From the NCBI GenBank assembly GCA_029247265.1, contig JAQWLN010000010.1:30008-94007 (forward strand): DNA of 64,000 nt. Reading direction: 5' to 3'. Position 1 is the first letter of the stretch. Every line of letters starts with the position of its first letter. The DNA comes from Fuerstiella sp. Lineage in GTDB: Bacteria > Planctomycetota > Planctomycetia > Planctomycetales > Planctomycetaceae. The notes under the pieces are model-generated. The model searched no databases. It was not told the DNA's origin and saw only the letters and a list, made by a program, of their open reading frames with translations. The position numbers and the translations under genes are program-made. Of this stretch, positions 39,481-48,922 are shown in pieces.

Positions 39481-40524
39481 TTACGGCTTCGCTGCTGACG
39501 AACTGGACACAGGCCTGACTGAAATCGAACGCGACCTGGCAGGCAGGGCCACCGTGCGAGCAGAGGTGTGTTCTGCGCTAAATGCTGTCGCAACTTCAGC
39601 GGCCACGAATGACCGACCAGTTTGACACATATGTTCATTCGGATACAGGTGCCACGAAAAATCCGCCGGAGCCAGTGCCTCGCTGAGGTTCAGAACGACT
39701 CCACCTGATGATTGTACAGCGCGACAAATCACGTTGCAGTTCCGTTGGATCCACTGTGCAAATTCACCTGGGATCGCCTGTTGCCCCGTACGAATATCCA
39801 CCGGCGTGATATAGAAAACGGCCTGTACCTGATGGTCGTGACACTTTTCAGCAATTCGCCGCAGCGCTTTCAGCTTGGGGTGGGAGACCTGCAGTGGATA
39901 CATGTAGTGCAGGATAAATTTATTGCGGGTAAGTTCCGGCGTCGGAATATCATACTTGGGTCCGGTAAAGTCACACACCCTCCCAACGTGGTCGTCCTTG
40001 AAGTAGACCGGCGTGTTCATAAACTCATGAGGACTGACGCCTGTTGTCGTTGACAGGCCCAGCATTTTCATAGGCGCAAACAATCCCTGTTTCCAGGGAC
40101 GTTTGGAAACTTCAAGTTGAGCGATCAGGTCAGGGAACTGATATTGAGGGCGTTTGTGCCATTCCGGTGAGAAGGATCTCAGGTTGATCGGAATGACAAG
40201 CTTCGAGGGCACTGATTCCTGTCGAATCATGGCGTCCAGAAATGCGTCATAGATTTGTGCATGCCAGGAACCGTTGTCCAGCGCACAGACGGATTCGCCA
40301 GCCATGTAGTCTTCCAGAATTCCTGCAATTGGCCTTCTATCCACATCCTCATCGTCAATCCACCGATTTGTGCTGTCGCAGAAATAAACGACGTCCGGCT
40401 GTTCAGCAAGAACGTGAACAAATTTCCGCATATGCTTGGACCGCGTCAGGTGTGGCAACACAGTCAATTGCAAAATGACAACTGTCACCAGAATGGACGC
40501 AGCCCGTCTCGCAAATCTGAACAC
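39481..40524 (-). CDS. SGNH/DltD-like partner of MBOAT acyltransferase
   Basis: The 347-residue protein has one N-terminal membrane segment (AASILVTVVILQLTVL) and an extracytoplasmic domain. The stretch VVYFCDSTNRWIDDED near residue 45 is in the place of the nucleophile motif of SGNH hydrolases, and WHLYPNEHMCQTGRSF near 294 has the expected catalytic His region. Such proteins accompany MBOAT proteins and transfer acyl groups to exported glycans, as in alginate acetylation or DltB-DltD. The neighbouring MBOAT gene, 69 nt upstream, is broken, which would leave this protein without its partner. Family placement is by motif and context. Confidence 0.7.
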   Translation of the reverse strand: MFRFARRAASILVTVVILQLTVLPHLTRSKHMRKFVHVLAEQPDVVYFCDSTNRWIDDEDVDRRPIAGILEDYMAGESVCALDNGSWHAQIYDAFLDAMIRQESVPSKLVIPINLRSFSPEWHKRPQYQFPDLIAQLEVSKRPWKQGLFAPMKMLGLSTTTGVSPHEFMNTPVYFKDDHVGRVCDFTGPKYDIPTPELTRNKFILHYMYPLQVSHPKLKALRRIAEKCHDHQVQAVFYITPVDIRTGQQAIPGEFAQWIQRNCNVICRAVQSSGGVVLNLSEALAPADFSWHLYPNEHMCQTGRSFVAAEVATAFSAEHTSARTVALPARSRSISVRPVSSSSAAKP

Positions 40525-40593
40525 CTGTTTTTCACGGACGGCATTTCACGACTCCGGTCCATCGACCCGTATCCCGGGTGTAACGAACGCTGT

Positions 40594-41997
40594 TCAAAAC
40601 TGAAAATAGATGAACGGTTGAGCTTTCGACGCCCCAAGATTCAAGACGGCCAGCAGTAGCGCAACGTATGAAGTCCACCTAAGCGACGGTGACTGTGACC
40701 AAAAGCGATATACGCGTTCAGACTGCTCCGTGGTTGAGACACCCTGAATCCATTCCATCAGCAGGATCAGCCCGAAAGCCGTCACAAAGTAGCCTTTGGA
40801 AAGTCCCAGTTCGAACGGCGCCTGTCTCAGCCAGTCGGTCTCAAACAACAGGTGCCAACTGGTGCCCAATCGAGCGACAATTGCAGTCGCGTTGTCGAGC
40901 GACTCAGCCCGGAAGAAGATCCAGGCGAGTAGCCGTCGACAGCCGCGTCCGAAGCGGAGACAGCAGGATACTTAAAACAAGAAACGATCCATGCAGCGCT
41001 CCCCAAATTACGAATGTCCAGCTTGCGCCGTGCCAAAGTCCGCTGACCAGAAATACAATCATCAGATTCGTCAGCCACCGCCGTTGCCCGACACGATTCC
41101 CCCCCAATGGAACGTAAACGTAATCGCGAAACCATGTCGACAGTGAAATGTGCCAGCGTTTCCAGAATTCTGCGAGGCTTCGAGCCGCATATGGGCGGTC
41201 GAAATTGGTCATCAGATCGTACCCGAGTACTCGGGCGGTCCCGATTGCCACATCTGAGTACCCGGAAAAATCACAGTAGATCTGAAACGCAAAAAAACAG
41301 TGGCCAGTACATAATGTGGCCCGGTCAGCGACTCGGGCTGCTGGTAAACGGCCTGAACAAATACCGCAAGGTGATCCGCGATAACAATCTTCTTGAACAG
41401 GCCCCATCCCATCAAACGGAGCCCTGAACAAACTCGATCGTAGTCGAAGGAATTTTCACGTGTCAGCTGCGGCAGAAAATGAGTGGCCCGTTCGATCGGG
41501 CCCGCGACAAGCTGAGGAAAGAAACTGACATACAATGCGTAACGCCCAAAGTGACGTTCAGGCTGCAAGTCACCACGAAAGACGTCGATTGAGTAGCTAA
41601 GCGTCTGAAACGTATAAAATGAAATCCCTATCGGTAAAATCAATTGTGAAACAGGCAGCGAAAGTGACCCACCCATGAACTCTGCCAATCCCCCGACTGA
41701 GTCAGCGAAAAGGTTGAAGTACTTGAACAGGAACAGGACACCGAGATTTGCGGACAGACTCAGGGCCAACATCAGACGTCGTCGAGCCTGCCGTGAACTC
41801 GACGCGATCGCGATGCCGAGAAAGTAATCGACGACTGTAGACCCCAACAGCAGCAGTCCGTAGGCCGGAATGGCGACCATGTAGAACGTGTAGCTGGCGA
41901 TCAATAGCAGCGCCCACCGAAACCGATAGGGCATCAGGAAGTAAAGAGTCGCAACAACCGGAAAAAAAATGGCAAACTGCCACGAGTTAAACAGCAT
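40594..41997 (-). pseudogene. MBOAT family O-acyltransferase (AlgI-like), two frame breaks
   Basis: Three pieces in different frames form one MBOAT protein. Piece 1 (ATG 41997) has the typical start MLFNSWQFAIFFP and the membrane helices through SFYTFQTLSYSIDVFRGD. The frame breaks at a run of seven A (plus strand) at 41291-41297; eight would restore reading into [17 protein letters not shown]. Piece 2 has the MBOAT core [19 protein letters not shown] with the catalytic His in the [18 protein letters not shown] block. The second break lies near 40930-40945, where about 10-15 expected residues are missing before [11 protein letters not shown]. Piece 3 ends with the canonical FIYFQF. The second lesion is a deletion, so the gene is probably truly broken. 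It lies between GT4 and the SGNH partner. Confidence 0.85.
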
Positions 41998-42154
41998 CTC
42001 GCAGTTCCGTCTGACGAAAACGATGCGGACGACCAACCGGTTTGCTGCCGGAGAACCCCAGCATCCAACATCGTGCCCGCGGGGCTCGACGAAGAAGTTA
42101 ACGTCGTATCAAAAAGGCAGCAATATTAGTCTTACCGGGTGATTCTGAATCTCC

Positions 42155-43216
42155 CTATGCGGCATCGGCCCACATCGACTGGTACACGTCAACAATGCAG
42201 CGAGCTTCGGATTCAGCAGAAAATCGTTTCCTGACCTGTGCAGCCCCGAATTCGCCCATTTCCCGCAGACGTTGGGGAGATAACATCACGCGTTCCAGAG
42301 TAGCTACCAGTGCGGGCAGGTCGTCGCACGGCACTAGGTCACCGTTCTCGCCCGGAACGATCGCCGTTGGGTAGCAGCATGTGCTACTGGCAACCGCAGG
42401 CACCCCGGAAGCCAGAGCTTCCAGAGGAACGAGCCCAAATCCTTCGTATCTCGCAGGTGCAACGCACAACGACATGGCGGCATGAAATTCCGGCATTCGA
42501 TCGTATTCAATTTCGCCCATCCACAGGATCCGTTCCTCCAGTCCCGCGGCCGCAATTTTCTGTCTTAATCCCTGCTGAAACGACTCAAACTCAAGCGAAG
42601 CGCGGCCGGCAATGCAGGCCGTAAACTCGGGAAATCGCGGCAAGAGCTGAATCATGGCATCAACAAAGAGGTCTGTCCCCTTTTCCGGTCGAATGCGGCC
42701 GCAAATCCCGATCGCGTAGGTCCCGGGAATCATGAATTCCTTCATCGCCGACTTCTTTTCCTCACAGGGATGAAATCGATCACAGTCGACGCCGTGAGGA
42801 ATTGTGGCCACAACATTGTCAACAAATCCAGCAGCTTCCTCACTGGTCGCGATAATTGCATCCATGGCTGACAGTAGCTTTCGTGGAAACCACGAATGCC
42901 GGCGCAGAGCACACGACGTCATCACCAGTTTTAGTCGACAACGAAAAATGTACTTAAAGATCAGCCCCCACAGCATTTCGTTGTTGCGTCGCACATGCCA
43001 GATGCGAAACGGTTTCCCCTGAGGTGGGCGCATACACATTCTGAACGCCTGCCACAGCCCAATAGATTCAACAGCAGCGTGTGGATGCTGTGACACCAGT
43101 ACCAGCGGTTCTTCTGATGCAATATACGGAATCAACGTCCGAACAGTTGCACCGACACCGGTGATCCGCCGGTGAAGGTCTGTCACGACAAGATTCAGAT
43201 CTTCGCGATCCGACAT
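42155..43216 (-). CDS. Glycosyltransferase family 4
   Basis: The 353-residue protein is a GT-B fold retaining glycosyltransferase. The C-terminal nucleotide-sugar domain has GICGRIRPEKGTDLFVDAM near residue 170, the APARYEGFGLVPLEALASG block near 264 with the EX7E motif, and GVPAVASSTCCYP. The N-terminal domain begins with VVTDLHRRITGVGATVR. It resembles WaaG/mannosyltransferase-like enzymes of lipopolysaccharide or exopolysaccharide synthesis. It lies 38 nt downstream of the GT10 gene and upstream of the MBOAT gene, in one probable operon. Confidence 0.88.
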   Translation of the reverse strand: MSDREDLNLVVTDLHRRITGVGATVRTLIPYIASEEPLVLVSQHPHAAVESIGLWQAFRMCMRPPQGKPFRIWHVRRNNEMLWGLIFKYIFRCRLKLVMTSCALRRHSWFPRKLLSAMDAIIATSEEAAGFVDNVVATIPHGVDCDRFHPCEEKKSAMKEFMIPGTYAIGICGRIRPEKGTDLFVDAMIQLLPRFPEFTACIAGRASLEFESFQQGLRQKIAAAGLEERILWMGEIEYDRMPEFHAAMSLCVAPARYEGFGLVPLEALASGVPAVASSTCCYPTAIVPGENGDLVPCDDLPALVATLERVMLSPQRLREMGEFGAAQVRKRFSAESEARCIVDVYQSMWADAA

Positions 43217-43254
43217 TTCAGCACCATGTGTTGCAGGAAACTTGCGAAGAATGA

Positions 43255-44163
43255 CTAGGCTGCGCGCACGCCAGCGTCGTATTGTGTTGAATCCGATGAA
43301 GAAGAGAACACACCATCCGCCTGCTGGAGAGAGCGTGCCGCTCTGCCAAAAAAGTCCAGGTACTGCATGGCAAGAATTCGATTCTGTTCAAGAAAGGTAA
43401 GTCGCGCGGCATAGTCTTCCGCAGAGAACTGTTGAACAGCACGTCGCACTTCATGAGCCGAAGCACAGCAGATCATGCCTCGAGCATCGAAAAAGTGCTC
43501 AATATCCGGCGCTCCCCAATAGATAGGCAGACTGCGACATAGAAAACTATCGATCAGCTTCTCTGTGAAATAACCCGGTTCCCGAGAGTTTTCGATGACG
43601 ACCGACGAGAAATATGGCTGGTGTCCATCACATTTGTCCTCCAACGGCTGATAACCTCGCCCCAGAGCATCAAGGTCCGTTGAATGTTCAGCTGCCCATT
43701 CAACGATTTCGTGTCTCAGGCGATGACCGCGCGTGTCCCGCTTGGACGAGGCGATCAAAGAAACGCGTTTGGTTTTCTCAACGATCGGCTGTTCCGCAGT
43801 CTTCAACATAGAACCGCCATGGGCAACGAAACGAGCGTTCGGCAATTGACACAGCAGACCGGTATTGTGGGTGACAATATGCTGATATCGTGAGGACAGC
43901 ATTCGCACGCCGTGATAGAGGCGCCTCTGAATTGCCGGCGGTTCGGCCAGCGCGATTGAGATCCGACAACGCAGGCCATCTGTACGCATCGTCAGCGCTC
44001 TGGAACTGGCAATCACCAGGATATAGTCCTGAGGCCCCAGATCAGCCAGGCTGTGCCCCTCAGGGCGATCCATCAGTGGCCACTCGACATCGTCGAACGA
44101 CATCGAGGCCAGCCGAAAAAAGTGCCGACCGGGTTGCCCATAGGGGAGAAATGCAACGGACAT
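43255..44163 (-). CDS. Glycosyltransferase family 10-like (alpha-1,3-fucosyltransferase-type)
   Basis: The 302-residue protein has the C-terminal signature of GT10 fucosyltransferases: VIENSREPGYFTEKLIDSF at 189-207 and SLPIYWGAPDIEHFF at 211-225. In this family the Glu and Lys of that region bind GDP-fucose. Typical products are alpha-1,3-linked fucose on N-acetylglucosamine or similar sugars. The N-terminal acceptor domain is divergent, so acceptor and even donor are uncertain. ATG 44163 is used because GGGAG lies about 7 nt upstream. It heads the minus-strand set GT10-GT4-MBOAT-SGNH. Confidence 0.75.
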   Translation of the reverse strand: MSVAFLPYGQPGRHFFRLASMSFDDVEWPLMDRPEGHSLADLGPQDYILVIASSRALTMRTDGLRCRISIALAEPPAIQRRLYHGVRMLSSRYQHIVTHNTGLLCQLPNARFVAHGGSMLKTAEQPIVEKTKRVSLIASSKRDTRGHRLRHEIVEWAAEHSTDLDALGRGYQPLEDKCDGHQPYFSSVVIENSREPGYFTEKLIDSFLCRSLPIYWGAPDIEHFFDARGMICCASAHEVRRAVQQFSAEDYAARLTFLEQNRILAMQYLDFFGRAARSLQQADGVFSSSSDSTQYDAGVRAA

Positions 44164-44646
44164 TGACGATCTCCCACTGTGGGTGGGCGTGCAGGATGAA
44201 GACACATTTCAAAAACGCGGTTCTTCACTCGGAGTCCGGCGTTCTGAAACAGATGACAGTTCATTTTATGGTCTCATTCTAATGCGGCTCAGAATACGTC
44301 ACAAGATCGTGTCGTCAGACCAACTCACGACGTTTAAGGAGCGTCTTCGGGTGCCGTTTCTCCGAATGATTGCTTCTGAGCCATTCCCTGGAAACATAAA
44401 TCCGCGAGGATTCCACACGAATCACTGCTTCCCGGTCGTTGCTCGAAGTCGCCTTGCCGGATTCACAAGCACGTGCTGGTGGGCTCTGCCGTAATCGATA
44501 TTGCCACTTTAAGCGTCCTCCGGTAGCCTCGGCCGTAACTGCCGACTTCTCAAGCAGAACATCGTGGCAATTGTATTCGAGCAGCCGCTTGGACCAGAAT
44601 CTGTTGCTCCAGCCAGTCGCCGCAGCCAAACGTAAGTGACGGAGAG
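44164..44646. other. Divergent intergenic region in the glycan locus
   Basis: About 480 bases lie between the minus-strand GT10 gene and the plus-strand sialidase-like gene. Short open frames exist on both strands, but none shows family resemblance or a good start. Promoters for both directions are expected; I cannot place them. Confidence 0.45.
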
Positions 44647-45834
44647 ATGTCTTTCAAAAAACCTCAGAGCGACGAAGGGCTGATGCGTCCCAGGTTTCTG
44701 TCGCTGCCCTTCATATATCTGATCCTGCTGACAATAAGCTGCGGGACACTGTTAGTGGCCGGCGGAACTACACCGCCGGATCTGAAGTTTGCGTCGAGCG
44801 AACTGGAACTCGCCATACTTCCGGAAACGGTGCCGAAATACCAAACCTCGTTCGTGGAGCCGGAAGATGGGGCGCCATCTGTCCACGCAGCAACCATTAC
44901 GCGGCTCAGTGACGGCCAGTTGCTTGCGGCGTGGTTTGGTGGTACTCGCGAAGGAGCCAAAGACGTCAGCATCTACTGTTCAAGGCGTCCGCAGCAATCT
45001 CAGCAATGGTCAGCGCCAACAATTATCGCATCCCGCCAACAAACGAGCCGAGATCTGAGTCGTTACATCAGGAAACTGGGGAATCCAGTTCTGTTCACTG
45101 GTAACGACGGTCGTGTCTGGCTGTTCTACGTCACCGTTTCGGTAGGAGGCTGGTCCGGCAGCAGCATAACGGCGATGCATTCCGATGACCTGGGACAAAC
45201 ATGGTCAGCCGCGCGCAGGCTGGTGACGTCTCCCTTTCTGAACGTCAGCACACTTGTAAAGGGAAGAGGAGTGCAGTGTGAGTCCGGACACTTTTTGCTG
45301 CCCGTGTACCACGAGTTCGTCAGAAAATTCGGTGAAGTGCTGACGGTCGACCGAGACGGAAAAATCGTCAACAAGACCCGCCTCACAGCCCACAATGGAG
45401 CCATCCAGCCGTGGCTCGTACCCATCGACGAACAGCGTTCAAGAGCGTTCTATCGCAACTCAGGAGGCTCAACGCATGCCATGCTGAGCAACGATCTAAC
45501 CGACATTTTTGCTGCAGTTCGTGGCACGGCGGAACCAACCGACATGCCGAACCCAAACTCAGCGGTCGCCGTCGTCCGCAGACACACCGGCGGTTTTCTG
45601 ATGGTTTGCAATCCAGCCACGGAAGGCAGAAACCAGCTCAGTCTTGCCGTGTCGGCAGATGGTCAGGTCTGGAAACAGATTCACGACATTGAACTCTCGG
45701 TACGTTCGGATGAGTTTTCATACCCTTATCTGATCAAAGGAAGCCCGGGCAACTATCACCTGGTTTATACATGGAAACGAACAAAAATCCGGCACGTCGC
45801 ATTTAACGAGCAATGGCTGGGAGATCAGCAGTGA
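44647..45834 (+). CDS. Sialidase-like (BNR) beta-propeller protein
   Basis: The 395-residue protein has an N-terminal hydrophobic signal/anchor (FIYLILLTISCGTLLVAG) and a six-blade propeller like GH33 and related sialidases. Diagnostic parts are VHAATITRLSDGQLLAAWFGGTR (seen as VHAATITRLSDG and LAAWFGGTREG) near 78-100 and Asp-box-like MHSDDLGQTWSAARRL near 177. Members of this group in planctomycetes are often annotated as exo-alpha-sialidase, but many act on other sugars or may be non-catalytic. GGAG lies 4 nt before the ATG. Its stop overlaps the start of the next gene (GTGA). It may act on or bind the exported glycan. Confidence 0.78.
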   Translation: MSFKKPQSDEGLMRPRFLSLPFIYLILLTISCGTLLVAGGTTPPDLKFASSELELAILPETVPKYQTSFVEPEDGAPSVHAATITRLSDGQLLAAWFGGTREGAKDVSIYCSRRPQQSQQWSAPTIIASRQQTSRDLSRYIRKLGNPVLFTGNDGRVWLFYVTVSVGGWSGSSITAMHSDDLGQTWSAARRLVTSPFLNVSTLVKGRGVQCESGHFLLPVYHEFVRKFGEVLTVDRDGKIVNKTRLTAHNGAIQPWLVPIDEQRSRAFYRNSGGSTHAMLSNDLTDIFAAVRGTAEPTDMPNPNSAVAVVRRHTGGFLMVCNPATEGRNQLSLAVSADGQVWKQIHDIELSVRSDEFSYPYLIKGSPGNYHLVYTWKRTKIRHVAFNEQWLGDQQ

Positions 45835-46442
45835 GTATTCGCTTCTGGATCTGGTCGCACCTTTCCTTCGTTCTGCTGATCACGGGAGTTTTCTGTCCGC
45901 TGTTCCGCGGACGATGCAGCGTGGTCACCCAAACGGTGGGCGGCTTTGCCATCGTCGGACTGTCCGTCTTCCCACTTCAGCACGTTGATTTATCAGGATT
46001 GGTGCTGGGACATGTCGGTGTGCTTAGCGCATCAACGATAATACTGCTTATGCAGTATCTTTCGTGCCAGTCAGGGCTGACAAATCGACGGAGTGAAGCA
46101 GAGAATCTGATATTAAACGTAGTGTGGCTTCTGGTCGGCGGCGTCATGTATGCGTCGACATTCGGATTTTTCGAAGTGGACATCTACGCCCTAGGTTACC
46201 AGCCCCGAATGCCATGGGTCGTTCTGGCCGCATCCGGGCTTGCGGCGCTGGCACGACACTGGCTGCTGGCGGTATGCCTCGCCACCGCGGTGCTCGCCCA
46301 TCAATCGCGACTCTGTGAATCCCCGAACCTGTGGGATTGCATTATTGATCCGTGGCTCTTCTTCGCGGCCATCTTTCAGCTGCTATGGTCGGCCATTCAC
46401 CGAAAACAGTCGGGCAAAACGCCCGTATCAGTTGGCCGCTAG
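45831..46442 (+). CDS. Multi-pass membrane protein, unknown function
   Basis: The 203-residue product has about six hydrophobic segments (e.g. WSHLSFVLLITGVFCPLF, TVGGFAIVGLSVFPL, LILNVVWLLVGGVMYAS, WVVLAASGLAALARHWLL, DPWLFFAAIFQLLWSAIH) and few charges. It starts with GTG overlapping the upstream TGA by 4 bases, so it is translationally coupled to the sialidase-like gene. It precedes the ABC exporter by 195 nt. No family is recognised. A role with the neighbouring secreted protein or in glycan transport is inferred from position only. Confidence 0.7.
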   Translation: MSIRFWIWSHLSFVLLITGVFCPLFRGRCSVVTQTVGGFAIVGLSVFPLQHVDLSGLVLGHVGVLSASTIILLMQYLSCQSGLTNRRSEAENLILNVVWLLVGGVMYASTFGFFEVDIYALGYQPRMPWVVLAASGLAALARHWLLAVCLATAVLAHQSRLCESPNLWDCIIDPWLFFAAIFQLLWSAIHRKQSGKTPVSVGR

Positions 46443-46637
46443 CCTGTCGCAGGACCGGTACACCTGAAAAATTATCGATATTGTGCAGTTTCGCAGTTTC
46501 TGTCAGATTCCCTAACACTTACCAACTGCATCTGCGGCAGAAAACACTCGAATTCCTGTCAGAACATTGTCGTTTCTGGTTCGCAGGGATAAGAGACTGC
46601 TACGCATCCACCGTGGCTCTAACGACACATATCCAAC

Positions 46638-48629
46638 ATGGGCACTCTCGTACGTATCGGCGGCATCCTCTGGCCGTATCGCAAACGGATTCTGATGTCA
46701 GGCGTCTGCGCGGTGCTGATTTCCGCGCTATGGTCGTTGAACCTGTCCATCACCTATCCCATCGTCCGTGTGCTGTTCGAAAACGACAGCCTGCACGCCT
46801 ATGTCGACACAGAGATTGTTGGCATCGAGACCCAGATTGAAAAACTCTCGGAAGTACTGAGCGAGGCCGACGAATCCGACGTTTCCCACCGTGCCAATTT
46901 GCAGAATAAGCTCAACGACGCATCTCAACAATTACTCTTTAAGCAGCGACTCAAGACGTGGGTACTTCCGTGGATTCCGTCGAACAAGTTCAAGACGATT
47001 CTGGCGATTCTGTCAGTGGTCGTTTGCGCAACGGTGCTTAAAGGTGCGTTTCAGTACGCTCAGGAACTTCTTGTCGGAAGCGTGGCGTATGCGTCGTCTA
47101 ACGACATCCGGCGTGAAACGTTCCAGCATGTCATGGATCTGGATTACCAGTCCGTGCAATCACTCGGAAGTGCTCAGTTGACATCACGTCTGACAAACGA
47201 TGTCAGCATTCTGAGCGACGGCATTCGCTTATCCGGTTCGCTTCTGGTACGGGAACCATTAAAGGCGATGTGCTGCATCATGACCGCGATGCTGTTTAAC
47301 TGGCGACTGACGTGCATTTCCATGCTGATTCTGCCGTTGATCGGAATTGTGTTCTACCGAGCAGGACGGGTCCTCCGACGTGTGGCCACCAGCACGATGG
47401 AAACAATGGGCAACATCTATCACCGTGTGTCCGAAACATTCGAATCGACGCGAGTGGTCATAGCATTCAATGGCCAGTTGCATCATCGTGAGCAGCTGAT
47501 TTCCGCAAACAAGGACTTCTACGACACATCAATGAAACTGATACGCGTCGGTGCACTGATGAGACCGGCCACAGAACTGCTTGCGATCATTGGCTTTATT
47601 GGCATCCTTGTTCCTGGTGCCTACCTGGTCCTGAACAACACCGATAAAATTGCGGGAGTCAAGCTGGCATCAGGCCCCCTGGGCATCGCCGAACTGACAA
47701 CGCTGTATGTTCTGATGGCCGGCGTTCTGGACCCGGTCCGCAAGCTTTCGAGCGTCTTTCCCGTTATGAAACGTGCCTCTGCCGCAGCGGACCGAATCTT
47801 CGCCATCGCTGACCAGGTCACACACGTTCCAGAGACAGAAACGCCGGTTGCTCCAGTAACTCATTCGAAGAATATCTATTTTGATAACATCTCGTTTCGA
47901 TATGAAAACAGCGAAGAGACCTATCTGGACCAACCCTCGACACTTCAGGAAGTAAGTCTCAAAATCAACTTTGGTGATGTCGTCGCAGTTGTGGGCGGAA
48001 ACGGTTCCGGCAAGTCCACGTTGATCAGTCTGCTGCCACGGTTAATTGACCCGGCAAAAGGCGCCGTCACAATCGATGGAGTTGACATCAGGGATATGGC
48101 GATCAAGGACCTGCGACAGCAGATTGGACTGGTAACTCAGGACACCATGCTGTTCGACGACACGATCTACAACAACGTGCTGTATGGAAACCCACAGGCA
48201 ACGGCCACTGAAATCGAGGAAGCAATTAAGCAGGCACATGCGGCTGAATTCATCTCGCTGCTGCCACAGGGGCTCAGCACGCGAGTCGGCTCCAAAGGCC
48301 AAAAACTGTCCGGTGGACAGAAGCAACGCATTTCCCTCGCCCGGGCTATCGTAAGAAATCCATCAATCCTGATCCTGGACGAAGCAACTTCTGCAATTGA
48401 TGCAGAAAGTGAAGCCGTTATTTATGAAGTACTGCGGGAATTCTCCAAAGGTCGCACGGTCTTCATCATTTCACACGTTATCAGCCAACAGTTCGTGGAT
48501 TTGATTGATCGAGTTGTTGTTCTGGAGACCGGGCAGATTATCGCCGACGGCACTCACAGTGATCTCATCGCAAGTAGTCCCGAGTATGCCAGACTCGTGC
48601 AGCCCGACGTCGTCAGTAAAGCCGCGTAG
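46638..48629 (+). CDS. ABC exporter, fused permease and ATPase (MsbA-like)
   Basis: The 663-residue half-transporter has an N-terminal six-helix ABC-exporter domain (with an unusual polar insertion at about 60-100, ETQIEKLSEVLSEADESD) and a C-terminal ATPase. Walker A is VVGGNGSGKSTL near 453, the signature is KLSGGQKQRISLARA near 555, Walker B is ILILDEATSAIDAES near 578, and the switch His is in FIISHVIS. It works as a dimer. MsbA-type exporters flip lipid-linked oligosaccharides or lipid A-type molecules, which fits the glycan genes around it. The cargo is not proven. Confidence 0.9.
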   Translation: MGTLVRIGGILWPYRKRILMSGVCAVLISALWSLNLSITYPIVRVLFENDSLHAYVDTEIVGIETQIEKLSEVLSEADESDVSHRANLQNKLNDASQQLLFKQRLKTWVLPWIPSNKFKTILAILSVVVCATVLKGAFQYAQELLVGSVAYASSNDIRRETFQHVMDLDYQSVQSLGSAQLTSRLTNDVSILSDGIRLSGSLLVREPLKAMCCIMTAMLFNWRLTCISMLILPLIGIVFYRAGRVLRRVATSTMETMGNIYHRVSETFESTRVVIAFNGQLHHREQLISANKDFYDTSMKLIRVGALMRPATELLAIIGFIGILVPGAYLVLNNTDKIAGVKLASGPLGIAELTTLYVLMAGVLDPVRKLSSVFPVMKRASAAADRIFAIADQVTHVPETETPVAPVTHSKNIYFDNISFRYENSEETYLDQPSTLQEVSLKINFGDVVAVVGGNGSGKSTLISLLPRLIDPAKGAVTIDGVDIRDMAIKDLRQQIGLVTQDTMLFDDTIYNNVLYGNPQATATEIEEAIKQAHAAEFISLLPQGLSTRVGSKGQKLSGGQKQRISLARAIVRNPSILILDEATSAIDAESEAVIYEVLREFSKGRTVFIISHVISQQFVDLIDRVVVLETGQIIADGTHSDLIASSPEYARLVQPDVVSKAA

Positions 48630-48922
48630 CCGGCGGCCAACGTGTCCGTTCCATGGCAATTGGGCATAGACCTGCGCTTTGCATGCCTGCACTGCGATGG
48701 ACACGACGCAGCTGCGTCTGAACGACGGAGGACGGGGTACTCTCGTCGATCGACATTCCGTCTGCCTCTTCAAATTTTCCGTTCAGCGCCGTACACTGTT
48801 TATGCCCCCTCGGTCAGCAGATACAGCTGCCGACAACATGGGCAATGACGCATGCCGGCGTTCCATGTACAAACGCTGGTTCAAGCTGACCGGGGAAGAC
48901 GATTTGAGGACGGTTTGACCGA

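Noticed and set aside
44315..44629. 104-codon minus-strand frame between GT10 and the sialidase-like gene
   Set aside because: No motif or plausible ribosome site, and it lies in the expected divergent promoter region.
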